Shown here piece by piece: positions 30,128-40,302 of a stretch of 64,000 nt of DNA (positions within the stretch are counted from its first letter, which is position 1; the number at the start of each line of letters is the position of its first letter). Made by a program: the position numbers and the translations under genes. This DNA is from Isochrysis galbana (taxonomy: Eukaryota; Haptophyta; Isochrysidales; Isochrysidaceae): contig CM030934.1 in the NCBI GenBank assembly GCA_018136815.1, forward strand, positions 2,192,000 to 2,255,999. Reading direction: 5' to 3'. The notes beneath the pieces are model-generated. The model saw only the letters and a program-made list of their open reading frames with translations, did no database searches and was not told the origin of the DNA.

Positions 30128-33100
30128 ATGGAGACGCAGTTCCCCGGTTCTTCCCCACTTTCTTTCGAGTCCGAGTCCGAACCTGTTTTGAGCAAACCCC
30201 GTTCTGAGCCATCCGAGTCCGAGTCCGAGTCCGAGTTTACAACGTCACCGAGTCCTACCACGCGGTCGACCGCAGGATTAACGGAGCTCCAGCCACCCAC
30301 TGAGCCTCCGACGACCACTCCTTCCGGGGGAGTGTTCACCTTCGGTCCTCCGCGCCCCGAGTCCGAGTCATTTGGAATCTCCGGTCACGTCCAGAATTCC
30401 AACCATACCCGAGCCCCGTTTCACGAGCCACCGCGTATTGAGTCCAAACACAAGCTGACGCCGGAGCCCTCGGCGACAGCCACTGTGTCCTTGTCCGAGC
30501 CACCGTTCCGAGTCTCGCCGCAGCCGGCCTGCCACTCCAGCAAGCTGCACGCTGCCGAGCCGATCCCTTCCGTTTCCGTTCCGAGTCCGAGTCCAATCGC
30601 ACAAGACAGTGCATCCCGAGCCCGCGTAATCAAGCCCGTCACCGAGTCCGAGTTTACGGCCGCACCGAGCCAACCGGTGCTGGCCACCATGCCCCTATCG
30701 TCATCACAAGCTTCCGCCTCGTCCTCATCGACGGTTGCGACGGCAGGGGGCTTCACTTTTGGGCCGGCCCCGTCCGTTCCCATTTCGAAAGTTAGCCCTG
30801 TTTTTGGCGTCCAGCACGCCAGAAACAACGAGTCCGAGTCCGAGTACAAATCAACGTCACCGCGGAGCCCGCGGTCGACCACCGGCGTTCCCACGCCACC
30901 CCATCAACCGAGAGCCATGGAGGAGCTGGCACAGCCGTCTCCTAGCCCCTCTCAAGTCGCTGAGTCTTCCGAGTTCGAGTCTGAGTCAACCGTAATTTCA
31001 GCGGTCCATCCACCCGCTAGCCCGAGCCAAGTCCTCCGAAGAATGCTTCGCATTGCAAAACCTCTTCGGCCACCACCCACGCCAGCCGCTGCCGCAGAGC
31101 CACAACCCTGGCCTCAGCCTTCCCCGCAGCCGGCTTCTACGACAGCCACGTCCCTTCTTTCGCCGGCGCCGACCCCGCCGACGACAGATTGCAACGAAGT
31201 CGATGCCTGGCCCGATTCCTCTTCCGACGTGACCATGGAGAGGGACCACAACTCCCTTGCACGTCGAGGAACGACCGCCTCCCAAACCGAGCTTCTACGC
31301 CCATTGAGCCAGTACAACCGAGTCTCTAAGCAATGCCCTTCACGCCTCTCATCGGTGGTGTCGCAGCCGCGGCGTCCGTCGCCGCAATCCGACACCCCAC
31401 CTCTCCGAGCTTGGTCGTCGATCCCGTCCTCCGAGCCCGTTTCCACGTCGTCGATATCCGAGTCTTCTTTCATTCGTCCTACGTCGCCGCGGCCACCGGT
31501 TGCAGCCTCCAAGCACAGCCTGCCTCTCGATACCACTGCCAACGCCATCATGCGCGTGGCAGCGATCAATGCGTCCGCGATCCAGTCCTTCGATTCCTCT
31601 CAAAACAACTCCGATGTCGGCACCCGCGATGATACCCCGTCACCCGCTCTCCACGCTCTCGCCTCTCTTCGTGCACGAGCGAGCGGCTCTGCGGTGGTAT
31701 TGCCTCGGCACCTGACGGAGGCAGCCCAAGAACTTCGCCGGCCTCGCAATGGCACCCTAGCCTCGCCTGCCGCCGCGCTACCCAAGCACTTCGATGAGCT
31801 TTGCGCCGAGCTCACGAAGATGAATCAACGAGTCCAAGACGGGCTGACGTCTGGCTGTCACGCACCACGCGTTCTCGTCGTCGGCGAGACGAGCGGCGTC
31901 GTCTCCTCGATGTTCCTACTCGCCGGAGCTGATGTGGCTACGTGCGATTTGTATCCTTCCGAGATTGATTACGTGCCCCACTTCCAAGGCGACGCGCTTC
32001 ATGTCCAAAACCTAGGTTGGGACCTGGTCATCGCCCACCCGCCCTGCACGTACCTCTCCGCCGTCAGTAGCCAATGGCTTTCACAAGAACCCGGACGTCG
32101 TGCCGCTCTTGAGTCGGCCGCCCGCGTCTTCAAGTCAATGGCCTCCGCCACTGCTCCGTTTGTAGCGGTTGAAAACCCTCGGATGCATGCGGAAGCTCGC
32201 CGTTTAGTCGGGGGGTTGACCCCGACCCAAGTCGTCCAACCCTGGGAGCACGGCACTGGACACCAGAAAGCCACGGGGTTGTACCTCACCAAAGGGCTGC
32301 CGCCCCTCCAGCCAACCTGCGTCGTGGATGGCCGTGAGTCGGCCATGGCTAACCTCTCTCCTTCACCGCACCGTGGCGCTCTCCGCAGCCGCACCTACGT
32401 CGGCGTAGCTGGAGCGATGGCGATCCATTGGATGCCTGTTCTTCTTCGATATTTGAGCCAACAGGGAGACCAGGCATCGACGAAGAAACTGTCCGCGTTG
32501 GAGCTACTCGCTTGCGCGCGGCGCAGCCTATTGGACCGGCCTTCACTAAGTTCAACCGAGGCTACCGCCTACGAGCCGTGGTCGGCTCTTCATCGTTATG
32601 AGAGGGGGAGGGAATCTAGTGAAGTTTCTTCCGACCCCGTTGTTTCCCGTCCAGCTACTCCCGAGACAAACAACCACGAAGACCAAAAAGAAACCCACGA
32701 TAACTACGACAACGACACGCCACTCTACGCCTCCGAGTCTACTCTCCACGACCCATTCTCTCCATGGACCGCCCCGCCTCCGGCACGCGCGAGCTCGCCG
32801 CGTCCGACGACGCCGACGACTCTCCGGAAGCGGCGCCAACAATGGCAATCATTCGGAGTGAACGGGGACCCGAAATGGTCCAACGTCACGCTCGAAACCG
32901 CTGACGAAATAAGAGCGCAAGCTCTAGCCGGACGAGGCGCCGACGAGGAATCCGACCTCGCCGCTGCCGTCCGAGCGCCAATCGAGTTCGTGGAAGCCAA
33001 AGGCATCCGCGCCGAAGAGTTAGCCTCACTAGTTCGAAGACCCAAGACAGAAGCCCAAGCCCGTCTCGAGAAAGATTGGGAAAAGATGTCCGACCACCCG

Positions 33101-36100
33101 AGGCACCCCACCGACAAGAGAGGCCTGGGCTACACTAGCCCCAAGCTATCACCCTGCCCCTCTACCCACGAGGACGACGCCTCTAGGCCCTATGCCACGA
33201 TAGCGGCAGTCGGAGTACCCGAAGAGACGACGTCCACTTTGACGAAGAATTCACCCGAGCAACCACTCTGTCGACCAACCCTGTCCCCGTCCGACACCAT
33301 CGCATACGTGACCGCGCACCGACCGGAGAGTGTCGTGGATACCCTGCCCTCAGCTTACCCAAGGCATTGTCTATATGTTCGAGATCTAATGGTCTGCCGC
33401 TCCGGCGAGGCTACCAGCAAAGAAGGAGTCATCTTAGCCGACTCCGCCCTCACGGTCAACAGCACCCTCGCTGACACCGGAGCTGGCCCGTCGGTCGTGA
33501 CCACTTCCCTCTTGTCCGGCCTACCCAACGACGCATGCGTCGAGCGGCTGCCACAAGCCGTGGTGACACCGCTTCACGGTCCGGACGGCCTACCTCTTAT
33601 CACGCGAGGCAAGGCTCGAATCGTCTTCTCCGTCGGCGGATTTCTCTTTCGTCATACGTTCATGGTGATTGAAGGCAACCCGATGCTGCTGCTCGGGAAC
33701 GACTTCTTAGCCACGCACGCCGCTTCGATTCAGCTCGCCTCCGACAGCGCGGACGGCTCTATCACTCTCGGTGCTCCATCCACGGTGGCTCCTCTTGGGG
33801 TTAATGGCAGTCCAAGCCCCGACGCCCCGCCGATCTTTCGCGTCTCGACGTCACCGATAGCGATGGTCCCTGTCAGCCTGACTTGTGCACAAGTCTGTCC
33901 GACCTCCGCGAACCCAATTACGACTGACTTCTTCCGAGGGCCGCAGGCCGCCGAAAACGACAACCAGCTAGTCTCCGAGCCTCTCTTCAACACGGCCGAT
34001 GAGTTTGCCGCCAAAGCGCCGGCATCATGTGGCTCCGAGTACCTCCTATATACCCACGAACCTATCACGATCCCGGCCTATCATCGGGCAACGTTTCACG
34101 TCCGAATTCCACTAGCTCTTCGAGAACACGAAGATTGCGCCATGCTCGTGGACCGACTACCTACGCGTGAAACGATCGATAGCTCTCCTCTCGTCATCCC
34201 TCAAGTAGAGAGGCCGAACTCCAACCACACCATCGCGATTACGGTGGTCAATACTGACCCCAAACCTCTACATCTTCCGTCGTTCCATCCTGTAGCTTCG
34301 TTACAGGTTCGATTCAAGATTCACGCTGGAACTTATCGCCGCGTCGGTGACGTTAACTCGCCGGATGTGATTGAGTCGCTCGACGAGGACCAATGTAAGC
34401 TCCTCGAGGCAGCCAAGATCGACCCCGAGGGCCGTCTCTCGATGCCCCAACGTGAACAAGTTCGTCGTCTACTGGCCCGACGTATCGCTGCTTTCGCAAT
34501 TGACCCGACCAACCCGAATCACACTCACGTGATGGAGGTAGAGCTACCGCTCAACCCCGGAGTCGAAGCTCACCGCCACGCACCGTCTAGAGTTGGACGA
34601 GAGGGTGAGAAGATCATAGAGGACGAAGTTTGCAAGATGGAGTCCGCGGGTATCATCAGGAAATCAAACTCGTCGTGGGCCTCTCGAGTCGTGCTGGTCA
34701 CTAAGAAGGATGGCTCAGTACGTTTCTGCGTAGATTACCGCGACGTCAACTCCAAGCTTCGTCTAGAGGACAGCCCTCTTCCCCTCACGGTAGAAGCCAT
34801 CGACCGATTGTCGTCCGGCCAAGGCAACCTTGATTCTCTATTCCTTTGCACCCTGGACCTGGCATCTGGTTTCTGGGGTATACCGATCAAAGAGTCCGAT
34901 AAACATATCACCGCGTTCACTACTCATCGCGGCAAGTACGAGTTCAATTACTTGCCTTTTGGTGTTCAATCCGGTCCCTCGTATATGTGCCGCCTCATGG
35001 ACGCCGTTCTCGGTGGGCTGGCATGGGAGATTTGTATGCCATACTTGGATGATGTCGGCGCCTGGTCGACAGGCGTAGGTGACTCGCTGCAGGCCAGGGA
35101 AGAGTCGTCATTCCAACAAATGTTACACCGTCTTGATCTTGTCTTGGAACGTCTCATCTGGGCGGGCCTCACTTGCAAGATGTCGAAATGCGTTTTCTTC
35201 GCCACCTCGGCTGAATATCTCGGCCACGTTGTTTCGCGTGAGGGTCTTCGGATGGATCCCAAGAAAGTGGAAGCCGTCTCAAAAATCGACCCTACCCAAA
35301 TCAACTCGATCGAAGCCGTCCGTTCTTTCCTTGGGCTGTGCTCGTACTACCGCCGTTTTATACGCCGTTTTGCGATCCGTGCAGCGCCGTTAACCGCTCT
35401 CACGCGGAAAGGGTGCGATGTCCCGGTCGAGTCGCAAACAGAAGCCTGTCGCCAGGCTATCGAAGATCTCAAGCAAGCTATCTGTGAAGAACCCGTACTC
35501 GCACCTCCTCGAGACGACCGTCCTTTCCTCGTTAAGACCGACGGTGCTAGCAAGCTCGGCATCGCCGGCGTCCTTGCTCAGAAAGACGACGAAGGGAGAG
35601 AGCGCGTTGTTGCATACTACGGTCGTAGTTTGAGTCCGGCTGAGCGCCATTGGACAGTTACTGAAATCGAACTTCTAGCAGCGCTAGAATCGATCCGAAA
35701 TTGGAGGCCTTATCTTTGGGGTCGCCACTTCACCCTCGTCGTAGACCATTCAGCTTTGCGCTGGCTTCACACGATGAAAGATCAAGTCACCGGTGGTCCA
35801 GCCTCGCGCCTCATGCGATGGGTCCTAAAGCTAGCCGAATATCGATTCGACGTCGTGCACAAACCTGGAGTCACTCACTGGGACGCCGACGGCTTGTCCC
35901 GCTTAGTTGCTCTCGAGCCCGACCACGATCCTCTCCACCACGAGGAGAGTGAGGTCCATTCTTTCGATTCTTTTGAAATTAACGACATAGTTGCCGCCGC
36001 GGTTACTTCATCCACCCTCACTGCTCGCCGCCAACAAGCAAACGATAGGCTCGCTCGTCAAGCATCGGAATCTTCGGAGTCGATTACCTCCTCGTATCTC

Positions 36101-37759
36101 GATGTGGGCGTGCCTCATGCCGACGAATTGCGTCAAGCGCTCTCTACCGACGAGTTCGCTAGCTCGATCATTTCTGAACTCGAGTCGATCCTTCCGAAAG
36201 CTTCCTCTTCGATCGACTCTAGCTCGTCGTCGAAGAAAAGGTCCCGATTCCTGCTTCGCGATGGCCTACTCTACTACCGCTCCTCAGAGGCGGAAGAGGC
36301 TCCTCTTCGTTTATACATTCCGGAGTCCCTTCGTGACACGTACCTCCGCGCCTACCATGACCACCTTGGTCACCCAGGTGCGACAAGGATGACTACCCTA
36401 CTTCGTTCTCGAGTTTACTGGCCTGGCCTATCCGCCTCTGTATCGGAGTACGTTCGAGAGTGCCATGAATGCACTCTTGGCAAACCGTTACCGCGACCGC
36501 TCGCCCATCCATCCGGTCTTTCTATCGGATCCTATCCTTTCGACGTCGTCTATTGCGATATTCTTTCGATGGCTCCCACCCACGATTTCGTATCCGGCCG
36601 CTCCGGTTTTGATAAGCTGATTGTTTTCGTCGATTCTCTCTCTCGTTGGATTGAAGCTGAGCCTTGCAACGGTAACCCCTCGTCCGCAAAATGTCTGGAC
36701 GTCTTCATGCGTCTCATCGTATCTCGTTATGGAGTCCCTCGCCAACTTCGAACCGACGCCGGCTCGAATCTTTGCTCTCGGTTAGTGGACCTAATTCTCA
36801 AAGCGACTGGCACGGACTTGAGCACTACTGAAGCCTATCGCCACGAAGGCGTAGGGCTAGTGGAAAGAGCTCAACAAACTCTCCTCACGATGACTCGAGT
36901 CTCCAATGAAGGCGGCGCCCATTGGGTCGACCACCTTCCGTTTCTTCTCATGTCTATGCGAGCGACCGCCGGTCGCGTCGTACCCAAGTCACCCGCGGCT
37001 ATCTTGTTTGGTCGGGAGCTTCGTCTTCCTGCTCAACTTGCTGACCCTGCTCCTGTCCTGGAGTTGCTTCCAACTAGGCCTCCGTCCGATGCCGTCACTT
37101 ACGCTACCGAGCTCAATAAGAAGCTTCTCGAGTCGTGGCGTTCCGCCCTCGAAAGTACTCAAGAAGCTCAACGCGAATCGATGCGCTCCGCCTCTCAAAA
37201 GTCTAAACTCGGTGTCACCTTCAAACCAGGAGACAGAGTTTGTCGTCGAATCCCTGGCCACGCCAACAAACTTCAATATCTCTACTCCGGTCCCTACCGA
37301 GTAGAAGAAGCAATCTCGGCCACTCGCTACCGTCTACGCGACCTCGAAAATCGTCAAGTCAAGGACGAAGTTCACATCTCCAACCTCCGTCCGTACTTCA
37401 CCGTCACCGATTCGTCTCCGCTCACCGACGATGAGTACTTGGTTGAAGAGTTGCTCGATCGCAAGGGCGATGGAGTTTCATTCAAGTATCTCGTCAAATG
37501 GCGCGGCTATCCTCGTTCTGAAGCTACTTGGGAGTCTCGAATTGAGTTGCTTCGGCGTTGTGCTGATCTAGTTGAGTCGTACGACACCACTTTCGACCGC
37601 CGTCCGGTTCAACCCCAAGCTCACTCCGCTGTAGACTCCTCTTCAAGTCCAAGCTCAAGTTCCCAATCCAATCAAGTTATTCCACGTCGAATTCAAGAGA
37701 CAAGTCGTACTCCTCCTGATCTGCCTTCGAGTCGTACTCGTTCTCGTTCACGTTCGTAG
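30128..37759 (+). CDS. Element B polyprotein: linker, DNA methyltransferase-like domain, protease, RT, RNase H, integrase, chromodomain
   Basis: A fossil-element polyprotein of 2543 codons. By approximate residue: Ser/Pro/Glu-rich disordered linker with many SESE runs (1-560); phage-like cytosine-methyltransferase domain (577-776); retropepsin with DTGAGPSVV (about 1112); reverse transcriptase with MPYLDDVG (about 1636); RNase H beginning KTDGASKLGIAGVL (about 1800); integrase HHCC head (YHDHLGH...CHECTLGK, about 2075-2120) and catalytic core (FVDSLSRWIE onward); chromodomain YLVEELLDRKG then YLVKWRGYPRSEATWES (about 2437-2475). Chromodomains are thought to guide integration to marked chromatin. 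The extra domain between gag and protease is not a standard gypsy component. Confidence 0.88.
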   Translation: METQFPGSSPLSFESESEPVLSKPRSEPSESESESEFTTSPSPTTRSTAGLTELQPPTEPPTTTPSGGVFTFGPPRPESESFGISGHVQNSNHTRAPFHEPPRIESKHKLTPEPSATATVSLSEPPFRVSPQPACHSSKLHAAEPIPSVSVPSPSPIAQDSASRARVIKPVTESEFTAAPSQPVLATMPLSSSQASASSSSTVATAGGFTFGPAPSVPISKVSPVFGVQHARNNESESEYKSTSPRSPRSTTGVPTPPHQPRAMEELAQPSPSPSQVAESSEFESESTVISAVHPPASPSQVLRRMLRIAKPLRPPPTPAAAAEPQPWPQPSPQPASTTATSLLSPAPTPPTTDCNEVDAWPDSSSDVTMERDHNSLARRGTTASQTELLRPLSQYNRVSKQCPSRLSSVVSQPRRPSPQSDTPPLRAWSSIPSSEPVSTSSISESSFIRPTSPRPPVAASKHSLPLDTTANAIMRVAAINASAIQSFDSSQNNSDVGTRDDTPSPALHALASLRARASGSAVVLPRHLTEAAQELRRPRNGTLASPAAALPKHFDELCAELTKMNQRVQDGLTSGCHAPRVLVVGETSGVVSSMFLLAGADVATCDLYPSEIDYVPHFQGDALHVQNLGWDLVIAHPPCTYLSAVSSQWLSQEPGRRAALESAARVFKSMASATAPFVAVENPRMHAEARRLVGGLTPTQVVQPWEHGTGHQKATGLYLTKGLPPLQPTCVVDGRESAMANLSPSPHRGALRSRTYVGVAGAMAIHWMPVLLRYLSQQGDQASTKKLSALELLACARRSLLDRPSLSSTEATAYEPWSALHRYERGRESSEVSSDPVVSRPATPETNNHEDQKETHDNYDNDTPLYASESTLHDPFSPWTAPPPARASSPRPTTPTTLRKRRQQWQSFGVNGDPKWSNVTLETADEIRAQALAGRGADEESDLAAAVRAPIEFVEAKGIRAEELASLVRRPKTEAQARLEKDWEKMSDHPRHPTDKRGLGYTSPKLSPCPSTHEDDASRPYATIAAVGVPEETTSTLTKNSPEQPLCRPTLSPSDTIAYVTAHRPESVVDTLPSAYPRHCLYVRDLMVCRSGEATSKEGVILADSALTVNSTLADTGAGPSVVTTSLLSGLPNDACVERLPQAVVTPLHGPDGLPLITRGKARIVFSVGGFLFRHTFMVIEGNPMLLLGNDFLATHAASIQLASDSADGSITLGAPSTVAPLGVNGSPSPDAPPIFRVSTSPIAMVPVSLTCAQVCPTSANPITTDFFRGPQAAENDNQLVSEPLFNTADEFAAKAPASCGSEYLLYTHEPITIPAYHRATFHVRIPLALREHEDCAMLVDRLPTRETIDSSPLVIPQVERPNSNHTIAITVVNTDPKPLHLPSFHPVASLQVRFKIHAGTYRRVGDVNSPDVIESLDEDQCKLLEAAKIDPEGRLSMPQREQVRRLLARRIAAFAIDPTNPNHTHVMEVELPLNPGVEAHRHAPSRVGREGEKIIEDEVCKMESAGIIRKSNSSWASRVVLVTKKDGSVRFCVDYRDVNSKLRLEDSPLPLTVEAIDRLSSGQGNLDSLFLCTLDLASGFWGIPIKESDKHITAFTTHRGKYEFNYLPFGVQSGPSYMCRLMDAVLGGLAWEICMPYLDDVGAWSTGVGDSLQAREESSFQQMLHRLDLVLERLIWAGLTCKMSKCVFFATSAEYLGHVVSREGLRMDPKKVEAVSKIDPTQINSIEAVRSFLGLCSYYRRFIRRFAIRAAPLTALTRKGCDVPVESQTEACRQAIEDLKQAICEEPVLAPPRDDRPFLVKTDGASKLGIAGVLAQKDDEGRERVVAYYGRSLSPAERHWTVTEIELLAALESIRNWRPYLWGRHFTLVVDHSALRWLHTMKDQVTGGPASRLMRWVLKLAEYRFDVVHKPGVTHWDADGLSRLVALEPDHDPLHHEESEVHSFDSFEINDIVAAAVTSSTLTARRQQANDRLARQASESSESITSSYLDVGVPHADELRQALSTDEFASSIISELESILPKASSSIDSSSSSKKRSRFLLRDGLLYYRSSEAEEAPLRLYIPESLRDTYLRAYHDHLGHPGATRMTTLLRSRVYWPGLSASVSEYVRECHECTLGKPLPRPLAHPSGLSIGSYPFDVVYCDILSMAPTHDFVSGRSGFDKLIVFVDSLSRWIEAEPCNGNPSSAKCLDVFMRLIVSRYGVPRQLRTDAGSNLCSRLVDLILKATGTDLSTTEAYRHEGVGLVERAQQTLLTMTRVSNEGGAHWVDHLPFLLMSMRATAGRVVPKSPAAILFGRELRLPAQLADPAPVLELLPTRPPSDAVTYATELNKKLLESWRSALESTQEAQRESMRSASQKSKLGVTFKPGDRVCRRIPGHANKLQYLYSGPYRVEEAISATRYRLRDLENRQVKDEVHISNLRPYFTVTDSSPLTDDEYLVEELLDRKGDGVSFKYLVKWRGYPRSEATWESRIELLRRCADLVESYDTTFDRRPVQPQAHSAVDSSSSPSSSSQSNQVIPRRIQETSRTPPDLPSSRTRSRSRS
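31858..32456 (+). other. Phage-type DNA cytosine methyltransferase-like domain inside element B
   Basis: The SAM-binding start is RVLVVGETSGVVSSMFLLAG followed by ADVATCDLYPSE. The segment FQGDALHV...WDLVIAHPPCTYLSA holds a PPC motif as used by C5-cytosine methyltransferases. Then come VAVENPRMH, VVQPWEHGTGHQKATGLYL then KGLPPLQPT, and SRTYVGVAGAMAIHW. From memory, this order (CDL-P-E, QGD, AHPPCTYL, ENP, QPWxFGHxxxKxTxLWL-GLPPLxPT, RSRTxxGIAxAMAxQW) is that of small phage and bacterial methyltransferase-like proteins. Activity is not shown. An uninterrupted frame and conserved key motifs suggest it was functional until recently. Confidence 0.8.
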
Positions 37760-39285
37760 CGCTAAGTCGACCGGAAGTGGATGATTAGCGTCGCGTCAGC
37801 GCCTGACCCAGCGCAACTGCCCGAGCAAAACTCCTGTAAAAGGGAGAACGTGGTAGGACGTGACGTACGAAATCGGGGGCCGCCGCGCTAAGCTGCCGAT
37901 TTTGTGCTCGCTTTGGATCCATGGGTTAATCCTCCTCCTCTAGGTCTCTCGTCTCGTATGGTCAAATGAACTCTTTTGGCTCGACATCGGGAGACGTCTC
38001 GATTTAAGTCGGGGGGTGTTGTATTCCTGCCCATCTGAAGGCTGTAGGCATGAATATTCGTGTAAGGTACGCGCTCACAATTACAATTGAACAGTTCCCC
38101 GTGTTGCCACTGACGCACAAGACACACAGATTCGGATTCCCCATGGTCTCAAGTCCAGGTTTGCCGATTTTGATCTCGAAATTTGCGATTCGAATTTTGT
38201 TTTTGCTGTTACTATAATTGTTGGCTCGTTTAAGGTAATAAACCGGCATGACTTCGACTTCTCGTTCTGCAGTCGCTCTGCGAGACTCTCTCTCTCTCTC
38301 TCCGTCCGCCTCTCCTCGGCCGACGGTAGGAAGATTCGTCCAAAACATTCTCCGGTCCCAAGATATCTCGTGGGGGGTCTCTCCGCGCTCCGCGAGGGAA
38401 AGGACGCGATCTCGCTCCGAGATCGGCCTCGCGCCCTCCCACGCTGCCCCGCCGTGCCCTCGGTCCCTCGCCCCCCCCCCGCGGCAGGTTCTTTCCCTCG
38501 GCGTGCCATCCGTCGCTTCCGGCCGTTATATTATCCCCCCCCGCGCGAGGTTCTTCTCCTCCGTGCGCGGTTCGTTTCCTCCGGCCGTCGTTCGTTCCCC
38601 CCCCGCGCGCGTTATTCCCCCCCCCTTCGCTTCGATTCCTCTCGCGATTCCTTCGATGATTGCCTTCATCTCGTCCGTTCTTCTTCGCGATTCTCGCGGA
38701 GGGGGCACCGACGTTTAACGTTAGTTTCGCCGTGGTTTCGGTAAAAGAAAGGTAGAACGAATGGCACGCGCCTCGCGTCTCGCGTCTTGTTTCGTCGCCC
38801 TTTGCTCGTCTCTTGTCTAGAAGGTCTCTCCGCACATCGCCTTCTTCCCCCGCGCGAGTTTGGATCTCTCCTCGACCCTCCGCGTTGGCTTAAGCGGACG
38901 AGTTTCGCTTTAACGATAGTCCGAACCCTTCGTTTGCGTAGTTATGCGCTCTCGTTCCGTATTTCTTCGCGCATGGCGATCGATCGCGACCTCAGCCTTC
39001 GCCGCGCGGGAGGGGTTTGTTTATCGAATGATTCCGGAGTGTTTACGTTAGTTTTCTGAGCCCAAGGACTTTGGTTTTTGGGTTTCTAGTGAGTGTTTTT
39101 GTAGCAACTTCGTCGAGTCCCTCCGTGTTCCCAAGCGAGTCCCCCCCGAGTTCCCGAGTCTATACCCCGAGTCAACGAGTCAATACAAGTCAAGCACGCG
39201 CCTGAGCCACCCCCAGTCGCCTGCCACCACCTCCCACAAGCCTCCTTCCGCACTTCCGCGCCCACCGTGCTCCGTGCGTGCGTCG

Positions 39286-39679
39286 TGCGTCGTGCGTCGA
39301 TCACCATGCCCGTAGTCAACCCCGAGGAAAGCTCCATGAGCTCCCCACAAGAACCGCGTTCCGCGCTAGCTGCCGGCGCGCCCTCGCAGGCAATCTCCAA
39401 GAGTGAGATCAGCCTTGCTCTGACAGAGGCAGCCTCCATTGAGATGCCCCGGTTCATCCTTAGGACGCGGTCGTAGGTGCCGAAGACGGACTCGGCGAGT
39501 CGATCATTGGTTGCGTCGAGACCGATTGAGTCCAAGTGCGCGTCCGATGTGCGCTCCGCTACAACCGATACACGGAGAGAAGACAAAAGACAGTCATGGA
39601 ACATTTGATGACATCGAGAGAAAGTAAGAGAAGAGGCGGTATACCAATCGACGAGACCTTGAGGCTTAAAATAACCCAC
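39286..39679 (-). pseudogene. Transposase-like fragment (unplaced family)
   Basis: The minus-strand frame GLVDWYTASSLTFSRCHQMF then HDCLLSS...SDAHLDSIGLDATNDRLAES then VFGTYDRVLRMNRGISMEAA is clearly protein-like and resembles the ND-ES-FG region of large eukaryotic transposases. Upstream (39680-40030) and downstream (below about 39286) the coding signal vanishes, so it is a fragment or one exon. I cannot name the superfamily with confidence. Confidence 0.4.
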
Positions 39680-40204
39680 AGTTTAGATAGAAGTAAAAGT
39701 CTGTCATCGTAGGGAATACGACAATGTATACCCGTCCACCTATACCCACAAAACTCGCGTTCTGCAGTTCTGGGTCCCTTCCCCCGCCCCCTCGTGAGCG
39801 TGCGTGAGCGGGTGTGCGAGGCCAGGCTGGGGAGGGTGTGGGTGGTGCGAGCGCGTGGAGGACCACCCCCAGCGACCCTCTGAGGGTGTTGGGGGAAGGC
39901 TCTTGCTCTTACCCGATCGCGGCGTGGGCCAGCGTCAGATGGCCGCCACGCCATCGGGGGGGCTCGGCAGGCCACTGACCGCGACGGCCGCCACCGTGAG
40001 TGTCGTTTCTCACGAAAACGAAAAAAATACAACTCCCGTGAGTAGCTGGCCCACCCCCCTAGTCTGCTACAGTGTATGTATGCTATATGTATTTGCTATA
40101 TTCATATTCCCCGAGAAAGAGAACAGAGAAAAGAGGAGAAAGGAGAACAGAGGATAGGAGGGGGGAAGAGAGAGAGAAGGAGAGCGAGCCAAAGAGAGGA
40201 GGAA

Positions 40205-40302
40205 CCCCCCGTTAGCTATCGGGGGATTTCCTCTTCCCCCGATAGCTATCGGGGGGTCCGCTTACGGCACCCCCCAGGAGCTATCCCCCGATAGCTCTCG
40301 GC
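40205..40302. repeat. Cluster of inverted repeats (TAGCTATCGGGGGA family)
   Basis: TAGCTATCGGGGGA at about 40213 pairs with TCCCCCGATAGCTA at about 40232, and AGCTATC-CCCCGATAGCT follows at about 40280. Each can form a strong hairpin. They mark the truncated end of the LINE head on the right. Confidence 0.75.

Larger units (their letters stand above)
27367..39100 (+). mobile_element. Ty3/gypsy LTR retroelement B (chromodomain type) with a methyltransferase domain
   Basis: A long Ty3/gypsy fossil. The gag region (about 27455-29580) starts near MDQQVQIEALRGAVDRLESS and is broken in several places. The pol region (30128-37759) is one long open frame and looks whole. The 3' non-coding part probably contains the LTR, which may begin near 38018 (TGTTGTATTCC, preceded by a G-rich tract that could be the polypurine tract). 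The 3' end near 39100 is a guess. The 5' LTR is missing because the contig starts inside the leader. An intact pol frame suggests a fairly young insertion. Confidence 0.85.

Noticed and set aside
38018-39100. Exact LTR boundaries for element B
   Set aside because: A plausible start is visible, but without a second LTR copy or target duplication the limits cannot be set.
39306-39476. Plus-strand frame MPVVNPEESSMSSPQ as a small gene
   Set aside because: It is antisense to the more convincing transposase-like fragment and is short.
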